Part shown: positions 6,357 to 13,176 of the stretch, piece after piece
Layout: every line of letters starts with the position of its first letter
How positions within the stretch are numbered: the stretch's first letter is position 1
Translations under genes and position numbers: made by a program
The notes under the pieces: model-generated
Told to the model about the DNA's origin: nothing
The model's database searches: none
What the model saw: the letters and a program-made list of their open reading frames with translations, nothing else
Assembly: GCF_004322395.1 (NCBI RefSeq)
Contig: NZ_SCTW01000156.1
Coordinates: 1 to 41,239 of the forward strand
Source of the DNA: Methylobacter sp.
Lineage (GTDB): Bacteria > Pseudomonadota > Gammaproteobacteria > Methylococcales > Methylomonadaceae
Length of the DNA stretch: 41,239 bases
Direction: 5' to 3'

Positions 6357-6891
6357 CGACCCTCCTGACGTCGCCGATGTGGAAGAGCCACCTGTTGTTC
6401 TTGTGATCCCAAGGCAGGCCGCAGCCGAAGCACTGAGGGTGACTGTCATGGTCAGCGTAGACTTGGTTGCCTGCCAGATCTCTCATCTCGCCCCAGCCCA
6501 TGATCATGCCTCGGTCGTGCTTGCACTCCTTGAGGACAGGCGTCTTCCAGTCCTCCTTCTTGACTCCGACGATCCTGGCGTAGTGGAATGCGGCCGCAGC
6601 GCTGATCGGCCCAGGCAGGTTCCAGGCGATCTTGAGCCTCTGGTAGACGAACTCGATCTGGAGAGTCGCGTAGCGGTGCTCCCAGTAGGTGTCGTGGCAG
6701 GCGCTGCCGATCATCTTGGACTCAGCCGCGAAGCGGGTGTGGAGCTGCCTGTCGAAGTCCTCAGGCGTCGCGCAGGCCCGAGAGATCTCGAAGCCCTTGA
6801 GTGCTCCCTTCAGCTTGGGCCCGGTCTCGAGGCGCTCGGCAGAGGCGATGCCTTCCTCGATCAGCTTGTCGCGCAGCTCGATGACGGTCAT
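6337..6891 (-). CDS. Hypothetical protein, 184 aa
   Basis: The ATG at 6891 overlaps the upstream stop (ATGA); the frame stays open further upstream but the overlap fixes the start. N-terminal helices (MTVIELRDKLIEEGIASAER), a middle region with scattered His, Cys and Trp (GSACHDTYWEHRY), and a C-terminal CFGCGLPWDH knuckle with further His. Could be a zinc-stabilised protein; no family recognised. Confidence 0.8.
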   Translation of the reverse strand: MTVIELRDKLIEEGIASAERLETGPKLKGALKGFEISRACATPEDFDRQLHTRFAAESKMIGSACHDTYWEHRYATLQIEFVYQRLKIAWNLPGPISAAAAFHYARIVGVKKEDWKTPVLKECKHDRGMIMGWGEMRDLAGNQVYADHDSHPQCFGCGLPWDHKNNRWLFHIGDVRRVDVDELG

Positions 6892-7040
6892 GAGATCCCA
6901 AGGCGCTTCTTCGCGACGTAGATCACGTCGTGCGCTCTCAGCAGGAGCTTCTGATCCTTCTCGGTCAGATCGCTCCACTGGTAACCGCCGAGCTGCTTGT
7001 CGATGAGCATGGCCTCAGCAAGAGTGAGACTCTTCTTCAT
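6888..7040 (-). CDS. LTLAEAML family protein A, 50 aa
   Basis: The ATG at 7040 overlaps the upstream stop. It is a clear paralogue of the gene at 18452-18607: both read KK-x-LTLAEAML, then GY-x-WSDLTEK and a Lys-rich KKxLGI end, at 50 and 51 residues. Entirely helical in appearance. Role unknown, but the duplication within one operon system shows it is a maintained phage family. Confidence 0.85.
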   Translation of the reverse strand: MKKSLTLAEAMLIDKQLGGYQWSDLTEKDQKLLLRAHDVIYVAKKRLGIS

Positions 7041-7216
7041 CTGAACCTCTTGATCAAGTTCCTGTCCTGGTCGAGGACCTCGGTGATCAGGCAGTCCTCG
7101 TCCATCTTGATTATGGACCCGCCGTAGAGAGCCTCGGTCGTCAGGACGTAGCGCCATGCGGCGTCGTTGCGAGGGTCCCTGAGGGCCTTCGTCAGCTTCG
7201 GCCCGAGGACCTCCAT
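7037..7216 (-). CDS. Hypothetical protein, 59 aa
   Basis: The ATG at 7216 overlaps the upstream stop (TGATG) and the stop at 7037 overlaps the next ATG. It reads MEVLGPKLTKALRDPRND and later GGSIIKMDEDCLITEV. It closes a 180-base gap in the operon exactly. No family recognised. Confidence 0.8.
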   Translation of the reverse strand: MEVLGPKLTKALRDPRNDAAWRYVLTTEALYGGSIIKMDEDCLITEVLDQDRNLIKRFR

Positions 7217-7425
7217 CAGCGGCAGCTCCAGGCCACGATCGGCTCGATGAGAGGCTTGACGAGCATGACGTTGCCGACGCTGAGAGGGAAGATCAGCAGG
7301 AAGCGGACCTCCTCGCTGATCATGCCCCGCTTGAGCATCTCACCGAGGCACAGGCTGCCGATCAGGGGTATGGCTCCGACCATGCAGATGATGAGCACGA
7401 CTGCGAACGCCTGCTTGACGCTCAC
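7216..7425 (-). CDS. Two-span membrane protein, 69 aa
   Basis: A GTG start at 7425 overlaps the upstream TGA. Two hydrophobic segments (AFAVVLIICMVGAIPLIGSL and FLLIFPLSVGNVMLV) separated by a short polar loop. Size and topology are compatible with a holin, but no lysis enzyme is adjacent, so this is only a possibility. Confidence 0.75.
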   Translation of the reverse strand: MSVKQAFAVVLIICMVGAIPLIGSLCLGEMLKRGMISEEVRFLLIFPLSVGNVMLVKPLIEPIVAWSCR

Positions 7426-7640
7426 AGCACCCCCAAGAGGTCTTCGAGCACGAAGTACCACAGGCTGCGGTCGCGCCTGACTCGGTGGTAGCGGATCTCG
7501 GGGTTCTTCGAGAGAGCTGACGGGTCCTTGGCGCTGAACGTGTCGTGCGCCTGCTTGGCGAAGATCCTGATCTGCTCTCCCTCAGGCACCATCATCCTCA
7601 GGCCGTCGTGAGGGCCGCCGACCATCTCGGCCGAGATCAC
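7422..7640 (-). CDS. GGPHDG-type conserved phage protein, 72 aa
   Basis: A GTG start at 7640 overlaps the upstream TGA. MISAEMVGGPHDGLRMMVPEG matches the 'GGP.DG...vP' opening that I recognise from widespread small phage and bacterial proteins of unknown role. The remainder has the Tyr/Arg-rich pattern of that type (IRYHRVRRDRSLWYFV). Confidence 0.8.
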   Translation of the reverse strand: MISAEMVGGPHDGLRMMVPEGEQIRIFAKQAHDTFSAKDPSALSKNPEIRYHRVRRDRSLWYFVLEDLLGVL

Positions 7641-7915
7641 GGGTTCCTCTTCATCGCAGCTCTCAGGGCGGCTCGACCCCTGTACCTGCGAGCGCCGAAG
7701 GAGTCGCCGTGGCCGGTCCTCAGCTTGGGCACGAAGACCGACTGGAAGCTGGCTGCGTGGCCCTCTGACCAGTCGTGGTCGTCGTACTGGAGCTTGGAGA
7801 CGATCCAGTCGACGATCTCCTTGTCAGTGGGCAGGCCCTTGAGGCGAGCGACGGCGTGAGAGGCTGCGTGGGCCAGAGCGTCCTCTTGGATCTCGGCTGC
7901 GCTCCTCTTCTTCAC
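7637..7915 (-). CDS. DWSEGHAAS family protein A, 92 aa
   Basis: A GTG start at 7915 overlaps the upstream TGA. Paralogue of 18873-19268: both contain TDK, a QY-x-D-x-DWSEGHAAS block, then GD-x-FG-x-RR-x-RGRAA and an AM ending. The His and acidic residues in the block may be functional. No outside family recognised. Confidence 0.85.
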   Translation of the reverse strand: MKKRSAAEIQEDALAHAASHAVARLKGLPTDKEIVDWIVSKLQYDDHDWSEGHAASFQSVFVPKLRTGHGDSFGARRYRGRAALRAAMKRNP

Positions 7916-8208
7916 GGGTCCACCACCAGGAGAGCTCTGACCTTGCCGCTCTGCAGGACGCGACGCCAGCTCTCCTTGAGCGTGTGCCTCTGAGTGCCCG
8001 GCTCGTAAGCCTCCTCAGGCAGCGTGATCCCTGCGCCCTCGGCCATCTCTCCGTGCCCGACGAGCCAGGTGGCGAATGAGACCTTGGCCTCCCCCACAGC
8101 GCCCTTCTCGACGACGGCCATCTGGTCAGGGAAGATGTGGATCTCTGCCTTGCCCATGATCGGCTCGCAGGCTGTGTGGTCGGGGCAGGGCTTCCTGCAG
8201 TCGCTCAA
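7912..8208 (-). CDS. Hypothetical protein, 98 aa, TTG start
   Basis: A TTG at 8208 overlaps the upstream TGA (TTGA). N-terminus MSDCRKPCPDHTACEP has three Cys and a His, a possible metal site. The rest alternates strands and helices and ends in VRALLVVDP. No family recognised. Confidence 0.8.
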   Translation of the reverse strand: MSDCRKPCPDHTACEPIMGKAEIHIFPDQMAVVEKGAVGEAKVSFATWLVGHGEMAEGAGITLPEEAYEPGTQRHTLKESWRRVLQSGKVRALLVVDP

Positions 8209-8426
8209 TGGATCCTCACCTCGGCGCCGTCGCCGAACCTGTAGAGACCGACAGGCCAGCCCCTCTTGATCTTCATGATCGCTCTTCGGACTGTACCTCT
8301 CTTGTACCCTCTGACGACGTACGTCGGGTCCAGGACTAGCTCGATCTTGTTGGGCAAGTGCTCGGGCCCGAGATCTCTGATGTCGGCGTTAGCCCAGCAG
8401 ACCTTGAGAGCTACGCGGCGCTTCAC
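8205..8426 (-). CDS. Hypothetical protein, 73 aa
   Basis: A GTG start at 8426 overlaps the upstream TGA. Basic and beta-rich (IELVLDPTYVVRGYKRGTV). One Cys. No recognised motif. Confidence 0.75.
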   Translation of the reverse strand: MKRRVALKVCWANADIRDLGPEHLPNKIELVLDPTYVVRGYKRGTVRRAIMKIKRGWPVGLYRFGDGAEVRIH

Positions 8427-8545
8427 AGCCGCCTCCAGTCGAAGACTCGCTGCCTGAGCAGGTCCAGCACGACCCCTGCAGCGACGTCCTCGTGCAGCCC
8501 GTACTCAGCGACCAGGAAGCTGACGACCTTCCTGAATCGGCTCAC
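8423..8545 (-). CDS. Hypothetical helical protein, 40 aa
   Basis: A GTG at 8545 overlaps the upstream TGA and the stop overlaps the next GTG. MSRFRKVVSFLVAEYGLHED and a C-terminal basic helix. The longer in-frame open region upstream is antisense to the neighbouring gene and is not used. Confidence 0.7.
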   Translation of the reverse strand: MSRFRKVVSFLVAEYGLHEDVAAGVVLDLLRQRVFDWRRL

Positions 8546-9021
8546 CACTGGAAGGTCTCCGCGTCCAGGTAGACCTGGCAGTGCCGTCTGAGGTGCCCTT
8601 CGGGCTTCGGCGCCTGGATGTCGACGTGGGTAGCCCTGATGAATCCTCTCCAACCGAAGTCGCCGCTGGCTGTGCCCCTGTGCTCATCCAACTGAGTGAA
8701 CCTATGCCACCTCTTAGGTGTCAGGAAGCCGTGCTTGAACTGCGTCAGGGGTGGTCCGCTGATCCAGCAGTACATCGGCAGCTCCGGCTTGACGAGCTCG
8801 AAGCGCTGGACGCCGTCCACGCGAGGGACGTTGTCGACGTGCCAGTTGGGGACGCATGGGAACTGACGGGGCATGAGCATGTGGACCTTGACGTCCCACG
8901 TGAAGCGGCTCGGGTCGTCAGGGAAGGTCTTCAGGACGTCGACCAGATCTGGCATCAGCTCCAGGACCTTGTCAAAGGGAGCCTGGTGGACGCCGCAGTG
9001 CTGCTTGCTCCAGTCGATCAT
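8542..9021 (-). CDS. Conserved-type phage protein, possible 2OG-Fe(II)-like, 159 aa
   Basis: The ATG at 9021 overlaps the upstream stop. The central segment MLMPRQFPCVPNWHVDNVPR has an H-x-D pair as in iron-binding double-stranded beta-helix oxygenases, followed by CWISGPPLTQF and a later RATHVD with a candidate second His. The assignment to that fold is inference from the H-x-D...H spacing only. The sequence type is one I associate with phage hypotheticals. Confidence 0.75.
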   Translation of the reverse strand: MIDWSKQHCGVHQAPFDKVLELMPDLVDVLKTFPDDPSRFTWDVKVHMLMPRQFPCVPNWHVDNVPRVDGVQRFELVKPELPMYCWISGPPLTQFKHGFLTPKRWHRFTQLDEHRGTASGDFGWRGFIRATHVDIQAPKPEGHLRRHCQVYLDAETFQW

Positions 9022-9281
9022 CGCTTGACGAGCTCCTTCTTGCCCATGAACTTGTGGCGCTCGTTCCAGTCGGCGTCGTCATCGTCCACGACAGTGGCGA
9101 TGCGGCAGACGGTTCGGGTGTTCCAGTTCTTCAGAGCGCCCTTGCGAGTCGGGTGGCTGGGAGCGTCAGCCCCGCAGCCGGCGCAGCGGACCCAGCAGGC
9201 GCGCTTGTTCGTCCTGCAGATCTCCACCTCGAGAGAAGGGCAGAACGGACACGACAGAATCTCTTCGAGCGCCTTAGCCAT
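9018..9281 (-). CDS. Lar-like restriction alleviation zinc protein
   Basis: The ATG at 9281 overlaps the upstream stop (TGATG). CPFC near residue 11, then CWVRCAGCGADAPSHPT and GALKNWNTR reproduce the Lar family layout: CPFCG, a V-x-C-x-x-CG knuckle, and an A-x-x-x-WN ending. Lar proteins of lambdoid phages and Rac modulate type I restriction. The C-terminus here extends about 30 residues beyond the WN motif (DDDDADWNERHKF). Function is inferred from family only. Confidence 0.8.
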   Translation of the reverse strand: MAKALEEILSCPFCPSLEVEICRTNKRACWVRCAGCGADAPSHPTRKGALKNWNTRTVCRIATVVDDDDADWNERHKFMGKKELVKR

Positions 9282-9400
9282 CACTTCTTCTCCTGGGGAG
9301 CGAAGCCTCTCACCACCGTGGCGAACACAGCTTTGACTATGTCGGGCTTCTTCTCTTCCTCCGGCTTCGGAGGCAGCTCGATCTTCGGTTGCTCTGTCAC
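9281..9400 (-). CDS. Small proline/lysine-rich protein, 39 aa
   Basis: A GTG at 9400 overlaps the upstream TGA, and the stop overlaps the next start. MTEQPKIELPPKPEEEKKPD then IVKAVFATVVRGF. Too short to classify; retained because both ends fit the overlap rule. Confidence 0.65.
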   Translation of the reverse strand: MTEQPKIELPPKPEEEKKPDIVKAVFATVVRGFAPQEKK

Positions 9401-9591
9401 TTCTTGACCCTCCTGGCCGCGTCCGTCTCGGTTACGATCGAGAAGAGCATCTCGGCCGTCAGGATGAACTTGCACGTCCCGTCGCCGGAGATGCGGTACT
9501 CGCTGGCCTTCTCGTAGTTCTTGCAGACCACCTCATCGCCAGAGACTCTGTGGGCGATCCTGAGTTCAGCTCCGTCGATCGGACAGTTCAT
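9397..9591 (-). CDS. Hypothetical protein with three Cys, 64 aa
   Basis: The ATG at 9591 overlaps the upstream stop. MNCPIDGAELRIAHR begins like a half zinc ribbon; other Cys are in EVVCKNYEKA and GTCKFIL. Ends in a basic helix. No family recognised. Confidence 0.75.
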   Translation of the reverse strand: MNCPIDGAELRIAHRVSGDEVVCKNYEKASEYRISGDGTCKFILTAEMLFSIVTETDAARRVKK

Positions 9592-9998
9592 CCTCTGCTC
9601 CTGACCGCCTCGTCGTGGGCGATGCACTCGGCGCAGCCGACGCGGCTGGCCTTGTCGTCGATGTACACGTTCGCGTAGGGCTTGCCGGTGCCGAGCCAGA
9701 TCTCGTCGTACGGGATGCCCCAGTCCTCGAGGTACTGCTCGAGAGCCTTAACCACGGCGGGGATGACCTTGTTCGTGGGGCTCGTGACGCGGCAGGTGAA
9801 GATCATGATGTAGGAGCCGGCCTTGTGCTCCTGGTTGAGGCGGGTCATCATCTCCATGCGAGGCTCGCCGATGTTCGTGAAGCCCTTCCAGCCGTCGTAC
9901 TTCGCCAGCGTCCCGTCTAGGTCGACGGCCACGACTCTCCTGTGACGGTTCTTCGACATGATCTCTGTGATCTCAGCTTCAGCAGCTTCCAGCTTCAT
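9588..9998 (-). CDS. HAD-superfamily phosphatase, 136 aa
   Basis: The ATG at 9998 overlaps the upstream stop behind GGGGAGG. Motif I is VVAVDLDGTLAKYDGW (about residue 25), giving the nucleophile and acid-base Asp pair. Motif II is FTCR, and motif IV is NVYIDDKASR, supplying the Mg-binding acids. Length and the absence of a large cap suggest a capless HAD phosphatase of the small phage type. Substrate is unknown; nucleotide or nucleic-acid phosphate is a guess. Confidence 0.9.
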   Translation of the reverse strand: MKLEAAEAEITEIMSKNRHRRVVAVDLDGTLAKYDGWKGFTNIGEPRMEMMTRLNQEHKAGSYIMIFTCRVTSPTNKVIPAVVKALEQYLEDWGIPYDEIWLGTGKPYANVYIDDKASRVGCAECIAHDEAVRSRG

Positions 9999-10243
9999 TG
10001 GTGCAGCCTCCCCAGCATGAGCTTCGCCCAACGCGTGCTGGGCTCAGCGGCGACGTGGATCGCCTTCCCTCTCCTCACGTGCTCGACGTGGAAGTGCTTG
10101 TCGGCGCTGAACGGCACGCCCTCCTTCTTGAACAGGTCGTTCATCGGCTTGAGAGCAGTGGTCACGGTCCTGTCGGTGTAGATCCTCGAGCGGATCTCGC
10201 CGAGGGCCCTCTCCATCTTGTCCGAGAGCGTCAGGGTAGGCAT
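9995..10243 (-). CDS. Hypothetical protein, 82 aa
   Basis: The ATG at 10243 follows the upstream stop by 16 bases. A helical N-terminus (LSDKMERALGEIRSRIYTDR), then HFHVEHVRRGKAIHVAAEP with clustered His. No recognised family. The Shine-Dalgarno is poor, so translation probably depends on read-on from upstream. Confidence 0.75.
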   Translation of the reverse strand: MPTLTLSDKMERALGEIRSRIYTDRTVTTALKPMNDLFKKEGVPFSADKHFHVEHVRRGKAIHVAAEPSTRWAKLMLGRLHQ

Positions 10244-10259
10244 GCTCTTAGTAGGCCTC

Positions 10260-10472
10260 TCACAGAGCCTTCACGAGGTCGATCAGGCTCTTGGTCTGCC
10301 GGGTCAGCTCGTAGCCGAACCAGTAGAAGAAAGCGAACGGGAGAGCGATGGGCCAGAAGATCACCACGACCATCGCGTCTCCTGGCTCATCCGGCCACTC
10401 GAGAGCGTCGATGCCTCCCATGACCATGCAGCAGCCGATCAGCCAGACGGCGATGAGCTTGATGAGGATCAC
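10260..10472 (-). CDS. Two-span membrane protein, 70 aa
   Basis: The GTG at 10472 overlaps the upstream TGA behind GGAGG; an in-frame GTG at 10484 is an alternative. Hydrophobic segments LIKLIAVWLIGCCMVMGGI and MVVVIFWPIALPFAFFYWF flank an acidic loop. Two short helices with a polar tail would fit a holin-type or inner-membrane effector. Confidence 0.75.
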   Translation of the reverse strand: MILIKLIAVWLIGCCMVMGGIDALEWPDEPGDAMVVVIFWPIALPFAFFYWFGYELTRQTKSLIDLVKAL

Positions 10473-11047
10473 ATCGGCCTCCACTCGGGCGGCGCGTCGC
10501 TGCCGATCGCCTGGTCCTTGCTGTACTGCGTCTCCTTGCAGACGGCGCAGTCCCTCATGTGGAACTGGTGCGGGACGTCGCCGGGCCGGCCGTAGCGCTT
10601 GACGTGGTCAGCGTCGAGGTGGAGGATCCTGGGCTCTTCGAACTGATGCTCGAGGCCTTGCTTGGTGCAGCTGACCTTGTTGGTCGTGTAGGTCACCGTG
10701 ACGGAGCGGGACCACTCGAAGTCCTTACCGCAGTCCTGGCACTTCTCGGTGCCGCACTCTTGCTGAGGGCTGAACTCCCAGGAGTCGCCGTACTCCAGCC
10801 CGCAGTGAGGGCACGTGATCTCGTCCGTCCCTTCGTGATCGATCTCCTTCTCCAAGGGTCTCCTCCAGTTGCACATCCCGACCATCTGCCGGGTGGTCAC
10901 GTCAGCCTTGTCCAGAGCCTCCTGGATCTCCTTGCCGAAGACCTTGAACTTGTGGCCGACTCCGTACTGCTCCATCAGCGTCTTGATCTCGTCCTTCGTC
11001 CGCAGGCCCTTGACGATCAGCACGTTGTGAGGGCTGTTGACTCTCAC
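10469..11047 (-). CDS. Zinc-ribbon protein, 192 aa
   Basis: A GTG at 11047 overlaps the upstream TGA. The N-terminal third is helical. A canonical zinc ribbon is formed by CPHCGLEYGDSWEF and ECGTEKCQDCGKDFEW followed by a beta strand (VTVTYTT). Further Cys and His occur in VSCTKQGLEHQF and RDCAVCKETQ, probably a second site. Likely a nucleic-acid-associated protein; no named family. Confidence 0.85.
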   Translation of the reverse strand: MRVNSPHNVLIVKGLRTKDEIKTLMEQYGVGHKFKVFGKEIQEALDKADVTTRQMVGMCNWRRPLEKEIDHEGTDEITCPHCGLEYGDSWEFSPQQECGTEKCQDCGKDFEWSRSVTVTYTTNKVSCTKQGLEHQFEEPRILHLDADHVKRYGRPGDVPHQFHMRDCAVCKETQYSKDQAIGSDAPPEWRPM

Positions 11048-11211
11048 GGCCGCCTCACGTCGACGTCCTTGAAGAGCAGCTTGATGCTCTCCACCTCGCC
11101 GAGCTGGTACTTCCTGTTCTGGCGCCAGACCCACTCAGCGCAGGACGTGTCCTCTGCGATCACCACGTGCGGCTCGGTGTACTCGACACCCTTCACTTCG
11201 TAGACGTTCAT
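11044..11211 (-). CDS. Hypothetical protein, 55 aa
   Basis: The ATG at 11211 overlaps the upstream stop. MNVYEVKGVEYTEPHVVIAE then EWVWRQNRKYQLGEVESIK. The beta-strand opening and 'VIAEDTSCAEWVW' pattern resemble small phage proteins of unknown role. Confidence 0.75.
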   Translation of the reverse strand: MNVYEVKGVEYTEPHVVIAEDTSCAEWVWRQNRKYQLGEVESIKLLFKDVDVRRP

Positions 11212-11387
11212 GAGCCCACCTTCGACGCCAGCAGCTGAGGCATGTTGTCCTGCAGGATCTCGATCGCCTTCACGACGCAGACCTTGTCGAAGGACGTGCT
11301 GATCCCGTTGTTGAACGTGACGCTGACCTTCACCGACGCAGGTCTGGGGCAGCCGTAGCTGCACGTGCACCGTCTGAGCTTAGCCAT
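11208..11387 (-). CDS. Cys-rich N-terminus protein, 59 aa
   Basis: The ATG at 11387 directly abuts the upstream TGA (TGAATG), and its stop overlaps the next ATG. MAKLRRCTCSYGCPRPASVKV has three Cys in seven residues; the remainder is beta then helix. It closes a 176-base gap. No family recognised. Confidence 0.75.
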   Translation of the reverse strand: MAKLRRCTCSYGCPRPASVKVSVTFNNGISTSFDKVCVVKAIEILQDNMPQLLASKVGS

Positions 11388-11615
11388 TCACTCGCTCCTC
11401 ACGATCTCGACCGGCCAGCGACCGCCGCAGTCAGGGCACTGGTACTCGACGCAGCGGTCGAGGTCTCTGTCCTCGATCCCGATCTCCCTGCGGTAGTGCG
11501 TGACTCCCTCTCCGTAGTAGCCCTTGTCGATGTACTCCTGCGGTATGGGGTCGCCGATCAGGCTGGCCTTGCAGTACGGGCAGTGGTCCTTGTCGATCTC
11601 CCGGAACTGGCTCAC
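11388..11615 (-). CDS. Zinc-ribbon protein, 75 aa
   Basis: A GTG at 11615 overlaps the upstream TGA. Paired knuckles CPYCKASL (about residue 12) and CPDCGGRWP (about residue 62) enclose a charged insertion (YIDKGYYGEGVTHYRREIG). A two-knuckle ribbon with a long insert is common in phage accessory genes; the target is unknown. Confidence 0.85.
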   Translation of the reverse strand: MSQFREIDKDHCPYCKASLIGDPIPQEYIDKGYYGEGVTHYRREIGIEDRDLDRCVEYQCPDCGGRWPVEIVRSE

Positions 11616-11836
11616 CACGTCTCCTTGAGGACTTCTGATATCTGGACGTGCCACGGCAGAGGCGGATCGGGAGTACCGAGGTGAGTCTCAAGGATCTGGC
11701 TCATCTTGTGCCAGTGGCAGTAGGCATTGTCGGAGCACTCAGCGCGGAGAGCGACCAGGTCAGCGACGAGGGCGTCGTTGCCTGGAGCGACCATGGGCGT
11801 GATCTTGTCCAGGACCTCCGTCAGCTGAGCTCTCAC
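11612..11836 (-). CDS. Hypothetical helical protein, 74 aa
   Basis: A GTG at 11836 immediately follows the upstream TAG. LTEVLDKITPMVAPGNDALV, with CYCHWHK-type residues in the middle (DNAYCHWHKMSQIL) and a Pro/Trp-rich end. Weakly similar in layout to the 89-residue protein at 18607-18876 (shared 'VLDKI...L...L...PWH/PPK' pattern), which would need an alignment to confirm. Confidence 0.75.
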   Translation of the reverse strand: MRAQLTEVLDKITPMVAPGNDALVADLVALRAECSDNAYCHWHKMSQILETHLGTPDPPLPWHVQISEVLKETW

Positions 11837-12205
11837 CTACGGCTGCCTCCAGCGACCGTCCTTCAGAGTGGGAGGTCCGGCGACGTCGATCCACCGGCCC
11901 TTGACCTTCTTGGCGTAGCCGCCTGTGAAGTAGCCGCTGCCTGTCACGAAGCTGTACCTGACGTTGACCTCGCCGAAGCGCTCTTGGACGACGCAGCCCT
12001 TGCGGACGTTGCCGTCTGTGCACAGCATCACGACGTTGATCCTCTCCAACGGGGTCTGCCTCCTCGGGTCCTCTGCTCCGCACGTCGGGCAGCGCATGAC
12101 GAGAGCTCCGACCGGTCTCTCGCAGACGCGGCACTGCGGTATCGACATCACGACGCAGGTGATGCGCTTACCAGGTCGTGTCGATCTACTAGGCATCTGC
12201 TTCAT
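11837..12205 (-). CDS. Zinc ribbon plus GYFTGG domain protein, 122 aa
   Basis: The ATG at 12205 overlaps the upstream stop. A zinc ribbon is formed by QCRVCERP and RCPTCGAED. The C-terminal part (VRYSFVTGSGYFTGGYAKKVKGRW) matches the segment SYTSQSGNGHYSGGMAVKEK of the 192-residue protein at 16249, so the two share a small beta domain with different N-termini. Function unknown. Confidence 0.85.
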   Translation of the reverse strand: MKQMPSRSTRPGKRITCVVMSIPQCRVCERPVGALVMRCPTCGAEDPRRQTPLERINVVMLCTDGNVRKGCVVQERFGEVNVRYSFVTGSGYFTGGYAKKVKGRWIDVAGPPTLKDGRWRQP

Positions 12206-12402
12206 CGCTTGGCGGCCTCCAGGCCTCTGACGTACTTCTCGGCCCAGCGTCGAGCCTGCTTGTACGTCTTGAAGCCGTCCTCTGCGAACTGGCTATCGTT
12301 CACCTTGACGAAGTTGTGGTAGACCTGGTAGCTGTCGTCGCACGACGTGTACTCGAAGCCGTTCATGTTCTTGATCTTGATGCCGTGCTCACTGAGGCGC
12401 AC
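12202..12402 (-). CDS. Hypothetical protein, 66 aa
   Basis: The start is GTG at 12402, behind GAGG with 6-nt spacing, inside the end of the upstream gene; ATG at 12366 is the alternative. The body FVKVNDSQFAEDGFKTYKQARRWAEKYVRG is a strand-then-helix pattern often seen in small phage proteins. No named family. Confidence 0.7.
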   Translation of the reverse strand: MRLSEHGIKIKNMNGFEYTSCDDSYQVYHNFVKVNDSQFAEDGFKTYKQARRWAEKYVRGLEAAKR

Positions 12403-12997
12403 GCTTGACCTCGAGGCCGAGAGCCCTGCTGCAGACCTTGCGGACCCTCTCGTGCAGCTCCCTGTAGGCTCCGGACCAGGTCGGGCCGCAGCGGTCTCTC
12501 TCCTCGACGAGGTCCAGAACGAGCCTGGCCAGAGTGACCATGCTCTTCGGCTGCTCGTTGTAGCTGGCGACTTGGAAGCAGGTCAGGCCCAGCGCTCGCC
12601 AGGTGTCGACGACCTTCTGTCGATCGTCGAGGACGAACAGGATGCGGCCCTTGCCGTTGGCCTCCTCCCAGTCCTCGAGCCACTGCTTCTTGAGGTCCTG
12701 GTCGGGCTCGCTCCCGTCGCCTCTGAGCAGGAAGAGCTCGTGGAAGGCGATCTCGTTCTTCTGGAGCCAGGCCAGAGTCTTCTCGTTCGTGCTGCTGGGC
12801 CGGGCGCTGACGAGCACGATGCGGAAGCGAGCCATGATCATCGCAGCGATCGTGGTGGCCACGGGCTCGTTCACAGGGTCCTGGTCGCAGCGCTCGTGGA
12901 ACGCTTCGTAGTCGCGGTGCTGGCCCTCGACCAGGTAGCGGCGAGCGCTGCAGTCGCTGAGCGTACCGTCAAGGTCTACGACGATCGTGTCCTTCAT
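12389..12997 (-). CDS. Stand-alone PNKP-type 3'-phosphatase domain (HAD)
   Basis: The ATG at 12997 overlaps the upstream stop (ATGA). Motif I is IVVDLDGTLSDCSARR; motif II is IVLVSARPSS; motif IV is ILFVLDDRQKVVDTWR. These and the RDYEAFHERC segment match the C-terminal phosphatase domain of T4 polynucleotide kinase (PseT), which removes 3'-phosphates from nucleic-acid ends. The N-terminal P-loop kinase of PseT is absent from this gene and from its neighbours, and about 50 extra C-terminal residues are present. Role inferred: end healing for DNA or RNA repair. Confidence 0.9.
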   Translation of the reverse strand: MKDTIVVDLDGTLSDCSARRYLVEGQHRDYEAFHERCDQDPVNEPVATTIAAMIMARFRIVLVSARPSSTNEKTLAWLQKNEIAFHELFLLRGDGSEPDQDLKKQWLEDWEEANGKGRILFVLDDRQKVVDTWRALGLTCFQVASYNEQPKSMVTLARLVLDLVEERDRCGPTWSGAYRELHERVRKVCSRALGLEVKRAPQ

Positions 12998-13176
12998 TGG
13001 ATCTGCTCCCAGAGCTTGTCCGTAGCCTCTTCGTTCGTGCCTGAGACCTTGACGGTGTGGGCCGGATCGCCTGACTCGTCGCACTGGACGATGTACCACT
13101 GACCGATCAGGAACTTGTACGGCTGCTTGCGGCAGATCGGGCACGGCTTGTGCTTGGACGTGTCGAAGGTCTTCAT
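12994..13176 (-). CDS. Lar-like small zinc protein, 60 aa
   Basis: The ATG at 13176 overlaps the upstream stop. KPCPICRKQPYKFLIGQWYIVQCD has the CPxC opening and V-x-C strand of Lar proteins, and EEATDKLWEQI corresponds to the A-x-x-x-WN end. The second CxxC is missing its last Cys (CDESGD), so zinc binding is uncertain. A degenerate relative of the protein at 9018. Confidence 0.7.
   Translation of the reverse strand: MKTFDTSKHKPCPICRKQPYKFLIGQWYIVQCDESGDPAHTVKVSGTNEEATDKLWEQIQ

Noticed and set aside
7216-7425. Firm holin assignment for small two-span proteins (7216, 10260, 24868, 25701).
   Set aside because: Topology fits, but no endolysin or spanin pair is adjacent, so the call was kept at membrane protein or holin-like.
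12347-13102. A 251-codon plus-strand frame opposite the PNKP-like phosphatase.
   Set aside because: The minus-strand frame has full HAD motifs; the plus frame has none.
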